Source: Sanghuangporus weigelae (taxonomy: Eukaryota; Basidiomycota; Agaricomycetes; Hymenochaetales; Hymenochaetaceae). From it: a DNA stretch of 64,000 bases. The notes below the pieces were generated by a model. The model saw only the letters and a program-made list of their open reading frames with translations. It was not told where the DNA came from and searched no databases. Of this stretch, positions 32,582 to 44,700 are shown piece after piece. Positions within the stretch are counted from its first letter, which is position 1; every line of letters starts with the position of its first letter. Both the position numbers and the translations under genes were made by a program. Where the stretch lies: positions 2,294,001-2,358,000 of the forward strand of contig CP137321.1 in NCBI GenBank assembly GCA_033182465.1. The letters are read 5' to 3'.

Positions 32582-34230
32582 CGGCAGTGAGGATGTATGA
32601 TATCATACACATCTTGTGAGTGTCTCTGTTTGACATAGATCCGACCAGTTTACTTACTTACTTATATATGCACTTTGCTGCGGTATGGATGTGGGAATCA
32701 AGTTGGATATATAAAAAGGTCTGCTACATAGAACAAATTTAATCTAATGTTCTGGACAATAATCGAACATGCATGCCGTGCAACTCGCTTATGAGTAGTT
32801 GCCAGAATCACAACGATGTCGTTAATAATAGTATTTCAAGCGCCCAAAATAAGTGCCGATGAGATCCATACATAACCAATGGACTCTCACGTTCCTTCTC
32901 GCCAGGTAATGGCCTTTCTCACCCACTGGCATCTATGAAGCTAATTTCGTTTGTGACTATTTTGAGAGTACTGTACTCAACCGTTCTCACTTCTAAATCA
33001 AATTGATCTGTGCACGGGAGCGAACGATGAGTGGGTGGCTTTACAAGACGACAATGATGTCAGAGGCAATACTAGTTACTAGCTCGCAGTACTGCTAGTG
33101 CTGTCAAGTATCCGGGTACTTGATATAAGTGCTGAGATTATCCAATCCACTATTCACAGTCCCCCCCTGAAATTGGATAAAGAACGTTCTTTACTGACTG
33201 AACGATCTTTGATCATGGACAGATAGCCAGTCGTGGAATGGATTCGTCTCGGGAGAAGCTCAAGGGCCACAGAGGGATCATAATCATAATCAATAATCAT
33301 GATGCACAGGTACAATACAAGAACACAGACGTCCGAACATTAATCCCCGAATCCTAACCTTCCCATCCATCCAGCTTGAAGATCCCCGCATATTGGTAAT
33401 GATAACTCGGGCCTTCTCAAGTTCTTTTGTGAGTTTTCTGATGAAAGAGTCAGAGAACATCGCGAGAATAGATGTTGTTGATGAAGGACAGTAGAGTAGT
33501 AGTTGACGAATAAGGCACTCTCTCCCATGCGCACTGGCTGATTCCCCTGGCTCGGGTACGTACCTTGACTGGGCTTGCCGAAGGATGGGTATCTATCGTC
33601 CAGGAACGAGGGGACAAGGGACCACAGGACTAAAGAGACGAAGCAACGAAGAGCCGAAGGGACCATTAGGGACCAACAAAAGACTGGAAACGAGCGGAGC
33701 GTCGTAATAAAGGTGTTCTGTTCTGTTTGTTCTGGTTTGTTCCCTTTGGTCCACAGGACTGGATTCAGGAACGACACCCGCGTAACTTTGTTATTACGAT
33801 ATTACATCGCATCGTCTTTCTATTGTGAATAATTCGGTTCGATTCGGTTCGCGTGAATGCGAACCATGACATGGCATGGCTTGGAATGAGCTGTAGCCGA
33901 TGCTATGTATGGATATGTTCCTGGCTACGACAATTGATTCTTTTCTTTGGTGGGTGCTAGTGAAGTATGTATGTTCCGGATGAACGGAAATTACTAGTGG
34001 TGTGGAAATCCGTTGAATGATATATCCATGAGAGGAGCAGAGAGGTTGAGTCTAAGGACAGTCGGATGAGTTCCATACAGTGCATGTTGAATTGGCGTGG
34101 GTATGGGCGTTGCGAGTGCAGATGAATGCAAATCAGAGAAGTCTAAGAGATGCAGAAGAAGGATGGAGAGGTTGAGTCTCCCGAGGATAGTCGTTCATGT
34201 TGAGATGTCTTGCGTCGAGTCGAGTGAAAT
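32582..34230. other. Intergenic stretch
   Basis: About 1.65 kb with no supported gene. A minus-strand open frame at 33340-33777 has no recognisable domain and overlaps imperfect short repeats (the string CCACAGGACT occurs at about 33620 and 33750). Around 33105-33185 the sequence is repetitive and includes a C7 run, but I could not define ends or target duplications for an element. Confidence 0.45.
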
Positions 34231-35301
34231 CTAATACTGTCTCGAATAATCATACCTATAGAAAGGACGAACGGAAAAGGGTCTCAGCAAGTGAACAACT
34301 CCCAGCTGAAATGATACAGAACACGCGTACTTGCGGAAGAAGGACTCCGCGTCAATCGGCACCTTCTCGTCACTATCTTTCAGCCGTCGCGCACCACGGA
34401 GTTTCCGATCCCCGTTGCGCTCGAGCTCGCGTCTGTGTTCGCGGTCTTCTTTGAGCCACTGCAGGGCAGTCGCGTGAAGTGTCGAGCCGGAGTTGAGGAC
34501 GGAGGTCCTGTCCTCGGTGAGAAGGGATGCGTCGGGTGGGTAGGTGAGAGGCCAGGTTAGAGGAACGCCGACGATCGAGCCCAGACGCATGTGGATTATG
34601 TGTGTTGGGAAGGTATTGAGGCCGTCGAATATATGCGTCGCGTCTAGACGTAGAGCATCGTAAGTGCATATACTCACAACTCAAAAAACAAAATAAAATA
34701 AAATCCGACACTTACACAGGATGGTCGCACCGCGACCCTCACTCTCCTCCTTCAAGAACTTGAGTAGTTCATCTCGGACGAGGACGTCCAGGTCCACGGT
34801 GACTTCGTCGAGGAGGAGGACGTCCCAGGGGTTCATCAGGCCCATGACCAGCTGCACCCTCCTCCTCTCGCCATCGCTTATCCTATGCATGTGCCAGTCC
34901 AAATCCACGTCCAACAGATCCAACAACCGATCCCGGCGCTCGGAATGTCGGTAGCCGCCGACGCTATCAAGAAAGTGGCTGACGGATATGTCGCCGCGGA
35001 CGACGGGGTTCATAGCCCACTCCGTGCCGAGGAAGGTAATCCGCGCAGACGTGCGTGTGAATACGTCCGCACCGAGGACGTGCACGGAACACGACTTTGG
35101 GAGGAGACGCTTGCCTGCGAGGAGCTGGAGGAGTGTGGACTTTCCTGCGCCGTTCGCGCCGATGAGGAGGGTGCGCGAGCCGCGGGGGAAGGTGAGGGAT
35201 ATGTTCTGGAGTGCTGTGGTGGGGGAGTCGGGAGAGTGGGAGAATGTGAGGTTGGATATCTCGATGGCGAAGCCTGTATTCTGGTTTGGGTTGTTCGCCA
35301 T
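34231..35301 (-). CDS. CAF16: ABC ATPase of the CAF16 type (CCR4-NOT associated)
   Basis: A soluble ABC protein without membrane segments; yeast Caf16 associates with the CCR4-NOT complex, plants and fungi have close relatives, and its biochemical role is poorly defined. Three exons. Exon 1 (ATG 35301) carries the Walker A GANGAGKST, the signature SDGERRRVQL and Walker B VLLLDEVTVDLDV. Exon 2 begins in the stretch ATILYATHIFDGL, which spans the first intron (donor GTAAGT), and contains FPTHIIHMRLG. The last exon is seven codons completing FFRKYDYSRQY, stop at 34231. If the last intron is retained the frame stays open and adds about 30 residues, but the spliced ending is the family form. It is divergent from OPY2 with 322 bp between start codons. 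Confidence 0.92.
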
Positions 35302-35623
35302 GTTGTGTCCTTTGAAGCGAGTGAAGTCGCGTCATAGATATGATCAGCGTATGATCATCGATGATCGGCGACTTTACTCAGTGCGCGCGTGGCGGTAGTT
35401 TACATCATCAGGGTCTGACAGTCTGGACCATCTCTTCATCTCCCTCATCTCCCTTCCTCCGTCCTCCGTCCTCCTCTTTCTCTTCACGCCATCTACACCT
35501 GACTATCATCGCGTAGTTTGTCGTCGTGCTCGTCGTCGCCGTCACGTCGTTCACGGCCATTCACCCTCCCATCAATTTCACTCACACGTTCCTTGTATCT
35601 ATCCATCTTTCTCTCAATATACA
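35302..35623. promoter_or_regulatory. Shared divergent promoter of CAF16 and OPY2
   Basis: 322 bp between two outward start codons. It contains CT-rich tracts (about 35425-35490), as is usual for fungal leaders. Specific sites are not identified. Confidence 0.5.
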
Positions 35624-37885
35624 ATGCATCTCCACGACGACGTCTTCCTTCATCGCCGCTGTGTAGACTGCCCAGATGAGGCTCCTGCATGCAACTGCGG
35701 CGTGGGTTTTCAATGCATCATCACTTCTAGGTTCGGTTTTTCTCAGTGATCAGAATATAAGTTTATTCACTTTTTTAACTACAGAGTCTGTGATGCCTGC
35801 CCATCAGCGTCCTGCGTTTCTGCAGCAGATGCTAACAACTCAGGCAAGTCGGGCGGTGTGAGCGGTGGCGCGATTGCAGGCGCCGTCATCGGCGTTCTTG
35901 TCCTGCTGGCAGCATCCGTCGTTCTGTTGTTCTATTGTCGTCGCCGCCTGCGCGCAGAAAAAGCGCGCGACCGACCCGCAGTTGATCCCAAGCCCGACGT
36001 TCCCGCACGCGCAGAGGCTGTCCTCAGTCGTCCAGACCCAGTCGAGAAACCGCGTTCGCCATCGCCGCACGAGCCTGAATCAGTCCGGATGTACTCCGTG
36101 ATGAGCAATTCGACGATCAACCTCGACCCGCAGGCCGCTGCAGCCGGCGCGCCTTCCCAAAATTCTCGTCCCTCGAACCGTGGGTCTGTCCAGAGCAACC
36201 CATTCAATGACACGCACTCTATCCAGACGACATCGGCGAGTACCCAGTCGACGAACGTTATCCCCATTGCGCTCGTCCCTCACGGCTCTGTTTCATCACC
36301 CCCGCACAGCCCCTCCTCAGACAACCGATCTTCCGGCGCATCATCTTCGGCGCCGGCTCGTCCTGTTCGTTCGCCCGACCTTGGCTTGCACTTTGACCCG
36401 CTCTCGTCTGGCCTCAACCTCGAGCATGTTAATGTTTCGAAGGACTCCTTCCGGCCGCCGAATGCTCATTATGCACAGTCACAGATGTCCGGTTTGTCGG
36501 GCTTCTCATCGCGCGACTCGGTTATGACATCTGGAAGCTTTGCATCTGATGTGCTTTATGAGGCGCCGCAGATCGTCACGAATGCAGGACGTGCCAATGT
36601 TCTCAAGGCTGAAGTAGTCTCTGTTCAGGGTACGGCACCTGGCACGCCGATGTCTTCTTCATCTGGTGGCCAGAGCCTGAAACCAGTCTTAGTGTCGCGA
36701 ATCTCGAAGGGGCTGCCGGCCCGCTCGCCCTTGGCGCAGTCGTCGTTTGGACCGGCTGATGCTGTGAGTGTGAGCGAGAGTGACGTGGAGGGACAGGAGA
36801 TCGAATACCATCCACAACGCAACCCGTTCGGTGATGAGCATTCGTCTCGTCTGCACACTGGCAATACTACGACGACGTTTGGAGGAACAACACCTATTCC
36901 CATCCCGTCCACTGCCTCGCCAGGTGATCAATACCCAAGACACCACGCTGACGAGCAGGACAGTAATGACTCGCCTGCTTCTGGCCGTCCGCTAAGCACG
37001 CTCACGCAGGCGACGTCGATTATCGGTGCGGAGATTGGTGGCGCGACAGTCGTACGGCTCAACTCTACAGGAAGTGCAAATAATCGCTTGACGAGCGCGA
37101 GATTGGTCACGCCCACCTCGGGACCTCTCCGCTCGCAGGATGATCGCGTCTTGCAACAACAGCAGGCACAGGCGCTCGCAGCTGCGCGCGCCAGAGCTGC
37201 TGCGTCCGGCTTACCCATGCCAGGCATGTCTTCGCAGCATTCTATCATTTCTTCAAGCTCGGGGTCTTCGGTCGGAGGAAGCCCGAACCCCGCGTACCTG
37301 CATTCGCGCCGTGTGAGCGAGGCGAGCGTGATGAGTGCGGGTGCGGACTCGTTACTCGAGAGCTTCACGTTCGTCCCGCCGAGCCCGATTGCGAACCGTC
37401 CGCTGCGCTCGCCGTCGTCGCCGCTTGCAATGCAGACTGCTGTAGGAGGCATTGGAGGCGTTCCGCCTGTACCGCCTCTGCCGAAGCAGATGAATCAGAA
37501 TCAGAATCAGGAAAGGGAGAAGGAAGAGCAGACGAAGAGACAGGTCCAGGGGCTGAGTAGCGCGTCGACTGGGATCGAAGGGTATGATTTCCGGATTGAC
37601 GACGGACAGGGAGGGAAAGAGCAGCAGACGCAGGCGTCTGTCCCTTCCTCCACCATCACCAACGCCAATTCGCCGCCAGATTCGAAAGCGAATACACCGC
37701 AGCGGAGTAGGAACGCGAGCGCGAACAAACCACCCCCGAGCGCTGCGTCGAACAATCTGAATGGGGACGGGACGCTGAAGGGGAGGCAGCGGGCGAGTCT
37801 AGATACGCTTGCGCTTACGGCGGACTTGAGCGCCTTCCCGTTGAATTTCGATGAAGGACGAGGGAGCTTTGGAGTGTCGAAGTAA
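35624..37885 (+). CDS. OPY2: Opy2-like membrane anchor of the HOG/pheromone MAPK pathways
   Basis: Opy2 holds the adaptor Ste50 at the plasma membrane for signalling to Ste11. Two exons: 35624-35730 and 35785-37885 (intron donor GTTCGG, weak; acceptor CTACAG). The short extracellular N-terminus has the eight-cysteine Opy2 pattern: RRCVDCPDEAPACNCGVGFQ then CIITSRVCDACPSASCVSA. One membrane helix follows (GGAIAGAVIGVLVLLAASVV, LLFYCRRR), then a cytosolic tail of about 640 residues rich in Ser, Pro and Ala. No separate signal peptide is seen, as is usual for Opy2. The family identity rests on the cysteine pattern directly next to the helix. Ste50-binding motifs in the tail were not identified. 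Confidence 0.85.
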
Positions 37886-39207
37886 AGGCAATAAAAATAA
37901 AATGAAAACTTTGGCGCTTCCTCTGTCTTTCTCTCCGTCTATCGCTCTTTGCAGTTGTTTCCTGCGTCTCGTCCGTGCTCTTCCGTCTCAATTTCGTCTC
38001 CGGGGTTCGAATGGTTTTGTGTTTTTTTTTCTTGGCTTGGACATCTTGATGGTGCTTATACCCCCTCTGACGTACCTTACGTCCCGCTCATCCCTCATAC
38101 TCCTCCTGTTTGCGTTCGGTTTCCTCTGTTCTCTGCGTGTACTACCCTGGCGTACTTCATTCGGATCGGACACTAATACCCTCAAGCTTGACTTCCTCCA
38201 CCGCCTCCGCCCTTTGGAAGAGAACGTATATTTTTCGTTCGTTCGTGTTTCACTAGCCCGCGCTCCATCCTATCCTATCCGATATCCCAAAGGTTTTCTT
38301 GTCGAAGGTTGTTTGTGCGTCGTTGAAATGTTTCGCACGCCGTTTGTCGGTCGTGCTTCCCACTCTCCTTTATCGTTTACCGCCCCTTTTCCCTTATATC
38401 ATCTCTTCTTTTCTCGCTAAGCGACTGCGATTGTGATTGTGTGTCTTTTTGAAATGTCTTTATTGCGTTCCAGTTCTCTTTTCTTTTCTTTTTTTGATGG
38501 AGGAAATTCTTTACGTCGGTGCTGAGTAGACAGAGGGGTTCTTATAGGGAGTCCCGTTCGCCCTTCTCTACTCACTCCCGCCCGACTTCCTCGCGTGTAC
38601 CTTACCTTATCCCTTCCCTTCGCTGACCTGCCTACAGTACGTAGTAGTGCTAGTTCTAGTAAGCTCAGTCCAGCGTCGATTAAAGCCTCCCCCGTCCCCA
38701 TCTTTTTTGTCGGTATTTATTGTCCTTCCCGGGTTCTTGTCATTCGAATTCAAATTGATTGTGTCTTTTTCTTTTTCCTTTTCGACCGTTCTGAATTCCG
38801 ATGAATAGGAATAGGAATAGGAATAGGAATAGGTTTTCGAAGGTATGTTGTTGATGAATGAATGAATACAATACCATATATTATATGGTTCGGTGCCGCT
38901 ATCAATACCACTATCAATACCACCGCCCCATCTACGCCAGCTCATCGTTAGTAAAGTCAGTAACGTATGAGAGGATTTTGCTGCCGTCGGGTTCCCCAAC
39001 GAAAATGAGGAAAATAATATTAAGATGAGAGTGCCCTGGGACACGCACGTTGGCGTTACATTACATCACAAAGACAAGTTAAGTTGAGAAAGATATGTAC
39101 TACTTACTTACAGTCAGTATTGTATTGGCAATATTCTATCCTTTTATATAGTGTGTGTGCCGGAGCAGAGGACAGGCTTTCATTACGGTAGTATCTGCAT
39201 AGATCAT
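37886..39207. other. Pyrimidine-rich intergenic stretch
   Basis: Region downstream of OPY2, strongly C/T-rich on the plus strand from about 37915 to 38780. Open frames here (for example 37851-38420 +) reflect low complexity and are not called. A short hexamer repeat is listed separately. Confidence 0.5.
38803..38832. repeat. (GAATAG)5 minisatellite
   Basis: Five perfect tandem copies of GAATAG. Confidence 0.9.
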
Positions 39208-39363
<156 letters not shown>

Positions 39364-39447
39364 ATACTACTTATGTCAATTTTTTCTGCATCGCATCTAC
39401 GCATCATATATATACACTCGCTAAGGGTTGCGAGCAAAATAAAAAAT

Positions 39448-39550
39448 TGCCCTCAGGCTGGATTGAACAACCGACCTCATCATTCTTTTGATTCAGCATT
39501 ATATCTAACCTTTATACGAGTGGCGCGCTCTACCACTGAGCTATAGAGGT
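39448..39550 (-). tRNA. tRNA-Thr(CGU)-like gene with intron, acceptor stem imperfect
   Basis: Box A TAGCTCAGTGG and a box B-like GTTCAATCC are in order on the minus strand. The D-arm GCTC...GAGC pairs. The anticodon stem CGCCA pairs with TGATG with one mismatch, around the loop CT-CGT-A, giving anticodon CGU (Thr). About 30 nt lie between the anticodon and the 3' side of the loop, as in an intron-containing nuclear tRNA. The T-arm GGTTG/CAGCC pairs with one G-U. The 3' end is followed by a T6 run, a Pol III terminator. The acceptor stem (ACCTCTA with TGAGGGC) has two mismatches, so this may be a decayed copy rather than a working gene. Confidence 0.5.
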
Positions 39551-40041
39551 AGCAAAGACATTATCTGACAAATATACACAATCTATTTTAATAAAAATCC
39601 TGAAATGTCGTTCCTGTAGTCTGTGGTATGAGGGACCTCAGGCCATGATGCTGTGTAGCGGGCATTTGTTTTCAAAGCTGCTTCGGCCTGCATATACATG
39701 TAATAACAGGCTTGATAAAGGGGGGGGGGGGCGTTATGCATAATTCTGACTCTGATGTGGTATTCATCAAGGTGTTTGATTAGGTGGTATTTTGGAGAAG
39801 TCTGCTTTTTGTTTTCTCGGTCCCAGGTTTGAAAAGATGGGATGAGAGGTGGGGTTACATGTACCAGTAGGCTTGAACTCGAGCATTCAAGACTTGATGG
39901 ATGACTTTAGGTATGGCTGGCTGGCTGCCTTATCTTTCGGAAGTTAATACTGTTTTCATGTTGATCAAGAGATGCGTTCATAATCTACTAATATTGCTTC
40001 GCTTCTCCTATCAATAATTGAACAGTTGAGTAGGTTTTAAA
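39551..40041. other. Intergenic stretch with a G12 run
   Basis: About 490 bp between the tRNA-like gene and the carrier gene's stop. A run of 12 G residues lies at 39720-39731. Nothing else was recognised. Confidence 0.5.
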
Positions 40042-41492
40042 TTACGCCTTTGCCGTTGGAGCTGCCACAGTGGTGACCGTCTGTGCCCAGTAGGTTCGTA
40101 GAAGAGAATTGTCGAGCAGACAAAAAGAAGAAGCAACCAATCAGTCAGTCAGTCAGTCAAAAATCACACTGAAAGAGTATCAAACGTTCTATGAGGAAAA
40201 GCGACACACCTGTTTAACGACTTCGTATATCCTCCTCTGACACGCGAACAGAATCGCAGCAGTGAGGACGCTCTGGACGATTTTGCTGCTGATGCCTTTG
40301 TAGAGGCCTTCGATGCCCTCCTCGCGAATGACGGTGAGGATGCCGTCCAGCGAGGATTTATAGCGTGATGCGGCGGCGGAACCGGCTTGGAAACGAGATT
40401 TAATAACACTGGAGAAAACAAGATGAAGCAGATGTGAGCTGGTGGAAGGAGGGAGGAGAGCTCCCTTACATGTATGGGTAAGTTATACTCGTGGCGACTG
40501 GAGAAAACGAGTTCAGTGAACAAAAGGAATGAAGCGCCCAAAGGCTGAAAGCTCCTACCGAGTTTCGAAAGAGCACCAAGGAAGAAAAAGTCTATGTCCG
40601 TAAGCGACGCTACGGCAGTCTTGTTTCCAGCCGCTCTTAACCTCGCAGTCCGGCGTTTAACGAGGAGGTTCTTCAGCTGCTCAAACACCGTGTACTGCAG
40701 CACTGGGTTTACGACCAGCACCAGGGCCGGTCCGATTCCTCTCCAGAATTCTTGAATCCCGCCTTTTCGCAGAATTTGGCTGATTGTCTCTGTGAAGCCG
40801 AGTTTCTTCGTTACTGACCTCTTTCCCTTGCCAGGGGAAGAAGGTTGGTCAGAGGGTGACATTGTCTGGACGGTCTGAGAGGTTTGGATGACCCATATTG
40901 GGTTGCTTATGATGGTCGTTGCGGAACCTTCGTATATGCAGTAAGTACTCGCAGGTTCTCAAAGGCAGAAGGGTTAGTACAATGCATAAACTTACCAGCT
41001 ATAAGACCAATGAGCATAGATTCTGGAGCGCTTAGTGCTTTGCTTCCGGGTCGCGACTTCAAAATGATGTCACGACTCCGCTCGTAGAAGAAGTAGTATA
41101 CTCTGAAACCAACGTTAGATCGAGACGTGAAAAATATAGTCGGACGAGATTACCCATTAGTGACAGCAATACCAAGCAAGCTAGAATTGAGGCCATCGTA
41201 AAGCCCAGTGATGCCTTCACGCTTGATTATGTCAATGACAGCTTGGTACGTTGACTATGGGAGTTGCGTGTCAGCATGAATGTAAGCACTACAATGCAGA
41301 GGAACGTGCTCGCCTTCTGCTCCTTGCTTGTTTCCACAGCTGCTCGTGTCGATAGGAAGATCAACGGGCTGTAATTTCTTTCAGGAAGTCTGTTTGGATT
41401 CTCAGCGACGGAAGGTCTTACTATGTAGCCGTCATCGCGACGATGCCGCCAACAGAGCCGGCTAAGGCGTGAATAAGGGAATCGCTAGACAT
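40042..41492 (-). CDS. Mitochondrial-carrier-family protein, PMP47/ANT1-like (peroxisomal)
   Basis: Six-helix carrier with three repeats, likely an adenine nucleotide / cofactor exchanger of the peroxisomal membrane. Exon 1 (ATG 41492) is MSSDSLIHALAGSVGGIVAM; the first intron lies inside the TYPLIFLSTRAAVET signature, with donor GTAAGA. Further exons give REGITGLYDGLNSSLLGIAV, YYFFYERSRDIIL, then SNPIWVIQTSQT (second P-x-[D/E]-x-x-[K/R]-type site, degenerate as in PMP47), RKGGIQEFWRGIGPALVLVV, NPVLQYTVFEQLKNLL, ATSITYPYIVIKSRFQ and REEGIEGLYKGISSKIVQSV. The last exon (TVTTVAAPTAKA) follows an intron containing GTCA repeats. The replacement of canonical residues by PIWVIQT and PYIVIKSR separates it from ADP/ATP carriers and fits the PMP47 class. 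The substrate is not proven. Confidence 0.85.
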
Positions 41493-41792
41493 GTTGGCTA
41501 TAATCAGAAGGCCCGCTACTGCGTGATGGTGGTGCCAGTAGAGAAGAAAAAATGGTGTCCATATACGCCTGTAACCTGGTAATGTACGATCGGAACGGAG
41601 AGCGAATATCACGTTCATCTAAAACGATCTGATGATTGTTGTTGTTGTTGTTTGTTTGCCGCCGGCGCGCCGATTCTGCTCGCGTGGCATTTACGTACAT
41701 ACTGGCCTGGCCTTCACAGTGACCGTCGACTAGCGCCTCCCTGCTGTGCACCTACCATCATCGTCGAGCACCGTCGATTGTCCTCAACCACG
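41493..41792. promoter_or_regulatory. Shared divergent promoter of the carrier and the UBA-E2 gene
   Basis: 300 bp between outward start codons, with a short GTT repeat at about 41638-41660. Specific sites are not identified. Confidence 0.45.
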
Positions 41793-44700
41793 ATGGAGAA
41801 AGAGGTTGCGCAGATCGTGGAAATGGTTTGTGGACTGATATTGTATTGGGTGTTCGGTGGCTCACTACGGAATATAGGGCGCGACGGCAGCTCAGGCGCG
41901 TGCGGCGTTGAGGAAGTACAAAGATGTCATGCGTGCGGCGGAGCAGATATTTGATGGCGAGTTTGCGGACGTTATGGATGATGACGTACAACTGTCCGAT
42001 ACAGCTGCGAGGCCTTCGGGACGCGCTGAACGTCCCAGGATGATCGTAAGTGTGGAATGGAGGCTATTGTGTCCTAAATTATGAATCTTGTTGGCGTGTA
42101 GACTCCTGGAGAGGACAACTCTGATGCCGAGATAGGCAGCGATATCGATCTGAATGAGGATGATGATGGTAAGCCACTCTGATTTTTTAAATTCGATGAC
42201 CACTCGTTGATAGTACATGAATAGAAGACGAGTATATCGACTACGACTCGGATTATGAGGATCCTAAGCCATTTATCACTGCGTCTGCTGACCCCTACGC
42301 TGGTACGTTCGACCCGTGCCTTGGTATAAATAGCGCTTGACACGTCTATTAGGAATATTTTTCTCGAAGGACCGTAAAGAAGAGGTCATAGAAGTGGAAG
42401 AAGAACCAGAATCCGTCTTCGTCCCTGGTGTAGCTGAGCCGCTCAAGTTGCTAACTCAAGGACAGTGGATGAAAGGCTGTCCTGAAGGCAGCGAACAATC
42501 ATTCTTGTTTGGTATTTATTCTGGTCTAAGCGAGGGTGTATGCACATGTCCAGAGGAATGTGGATACTCGATTCCCAGAACTAAGGCCGACTTTTTCGCT
42601 ATTTATGTATGATCAGCCACAAACTTGAACAGTATCACGACAAATCTGACACTTAGTTTTATAGCCTGAGTTTTCTATGTACATCCAGCATCTCAAGGAA
42701 ATTGTTCGACAGAAATGCCAGAAATGCTCCTCCACTTTCTGCCTTGCTTGTGGAGAACGAGTCACAGCATCGCGAGACCAGAATGGGAAGCTGACGCTTG
42801 ACGAAAACCCGCTATTTCACTGTGCGAATTTGCAAGGAGTGATCCTCGGTGTCGGGCTCCTGATACTTGAGCAGATATTCGCCGAGCAGATTGGAGACAC
42901 CAGTTTCGCAGTTAGTCGAACCGGTAACTCTAAGAAACGCAAGGTGTCTACTCCTTCGACTCCAGTTCCTGACCCAGATGACGATGATGATATCTATTAT
43001 GGGTCACCTCCCTCCAAGGGAAAGAAGCCGAAGGCTGCGGGCATTGGTTACGCTGGTAACGGTCGAGAAGACGTACGTGGTTTCAATCTGTCCCATTGGC
43101 CGGCGACTTACTCTTTATTTCAGAATTCAGGACAGCTTCAGGCTCTTGCCATTCAATCTTCGAAGGACCTTAAAGTCGGGAACCTCCTCAAAGAAGTCCG
43201 AGAATTCTTGCCTAACCTGCATCGAGAAGGCGGAGGAAAAACAAGCGATTTCTTACCTCATCCGACGACATTGGCACATTTGCGTCGTAGATTCAACTAC
43301 GTCAGTAGTACGCTTCTACGCAATGATTCGCTCTCGGACATGTCGGATCGTAATGTTTTGTACTTTGAGTTGTTTGAGTGGCTTGAGGTAAGTACTGGTG
43401 TGTTTGCCAGTTCTTCGCTTACACAAATATTATTAGACCATCTCGAACCACGAGTCTCTTGCCAGCATGATGGCCATGCCAATTATGGTTGTCTCCTCGA
43501 TCAAGGCCGTGAATACAAAGAAAGTCGGAGGGCGTTCTCAAATTCGCGAGAGAACAATCATATATGAGGGCTCTTCTGGTCCGCGTGAGCTTCTTGAAGC
43601 TATCGTCATCCAGGCAACTGCGGCAATGAAGGGTTTGGAAGGCCCCAGAGGCGTGGAGCAGCCGGAAGAGGAAATGACTGAAGAACAGAAACGCTTGACC
43701 GGAACAGCTGCAAACGGAAAGGGCAAGGGTAAAGCCCCTGCAACCAACGGGATAGACCTCGCTGCATCCCACGAGAATAGAAAGCTACTTGAATTCTGCC
43801 TCCGAATTATTGCGACTGCCTCTGCTATCGACAGGAGCCTTCGAGAAACAAAGGGCGACGCATTCCTGCAGCGATTGAAGGCTTCGCTTCCGAAAGTGCC
43901 GACATCTATCAAAGATGCGACTACTTCTATCGGTATTGAGCAGGAGTTGAATGCTGGTATGACGGATGAAGAATTGCAGAAAATTTATATGCAATGGGCG
44001 ACTCGGGTCCGGTTCGAATATTGTGATCTTACCATACCACCGTCCGAAGGCACGAAAATCGATGACGAGTACTCACCATCCTTTAAGCATTATTTCACTC
44101 AGGAAGCCAGGATGCTTACAAATGCGGATATTCCAAAACGAGCGTTAGCTATTGCTAAAGAGGTGATCCAAATTGTGTATATGACTTCGGCGCTCGCTAA
44201 AGGTATTTCTTTACAGCTGGCTGTCCTGACTACGAATTTGCCTGTTGCCTGGGATTCCTCGATCTTCCTTCGGGTAGATGAAGGAAGAGTAGATGTAATC
44301 AAGGCCCTTATCATCGGGCCCGAGGGGACTCCGTAAAGCCCTCCGCTTCTGCTCCCATACTTTTTGCTGACGATCTGAATTCGGTCTAGATATCAGAACG
44401 GATGGTGAGCTGCATGATAATCGTCTGTGTAGCGTAGTAACTAAGTCTCGAGCAGCTTTTTATTCGATATTTTCCTTGGTTCGAGCTATAACCAGTCGGC
44501 TCCAAGCGTCAGATACATGACCGTGCGTAGCACAACTCTATCTCTTCCAAGCTCGCGCTGACTCCACCCCAGACTAACGGCGGAAAATACCGCTTCAATC
44601 CTAACTTGTATGCCGTGAGTTTCCCGGCATTTGTATGCATCCTTCTGCAAGTATCGAACGCACTTAATTGTTCAGGATGGGAAAGTCTGTCTATCTCTGC

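Noticed and set aside
33105-33185. Possible LTR remnant (repetitive stretch followed by a C7 run)
   Set aside because: No paired terminal repeats, no target duplication and no element coding frames nearby; boundaries could not be set.
33340-33777. 145-codon minus-strand frame
   Set aside because: No domain, no splice partners, and overlap with imperfect short repeats; treated as intergenic.
37851-38420. 189-codon plus-strand frame after OPY2
   Set aside because: Low-complexity C/T-rich DNA free of stops by composition; overlaps the end of OPY2 in another frame.
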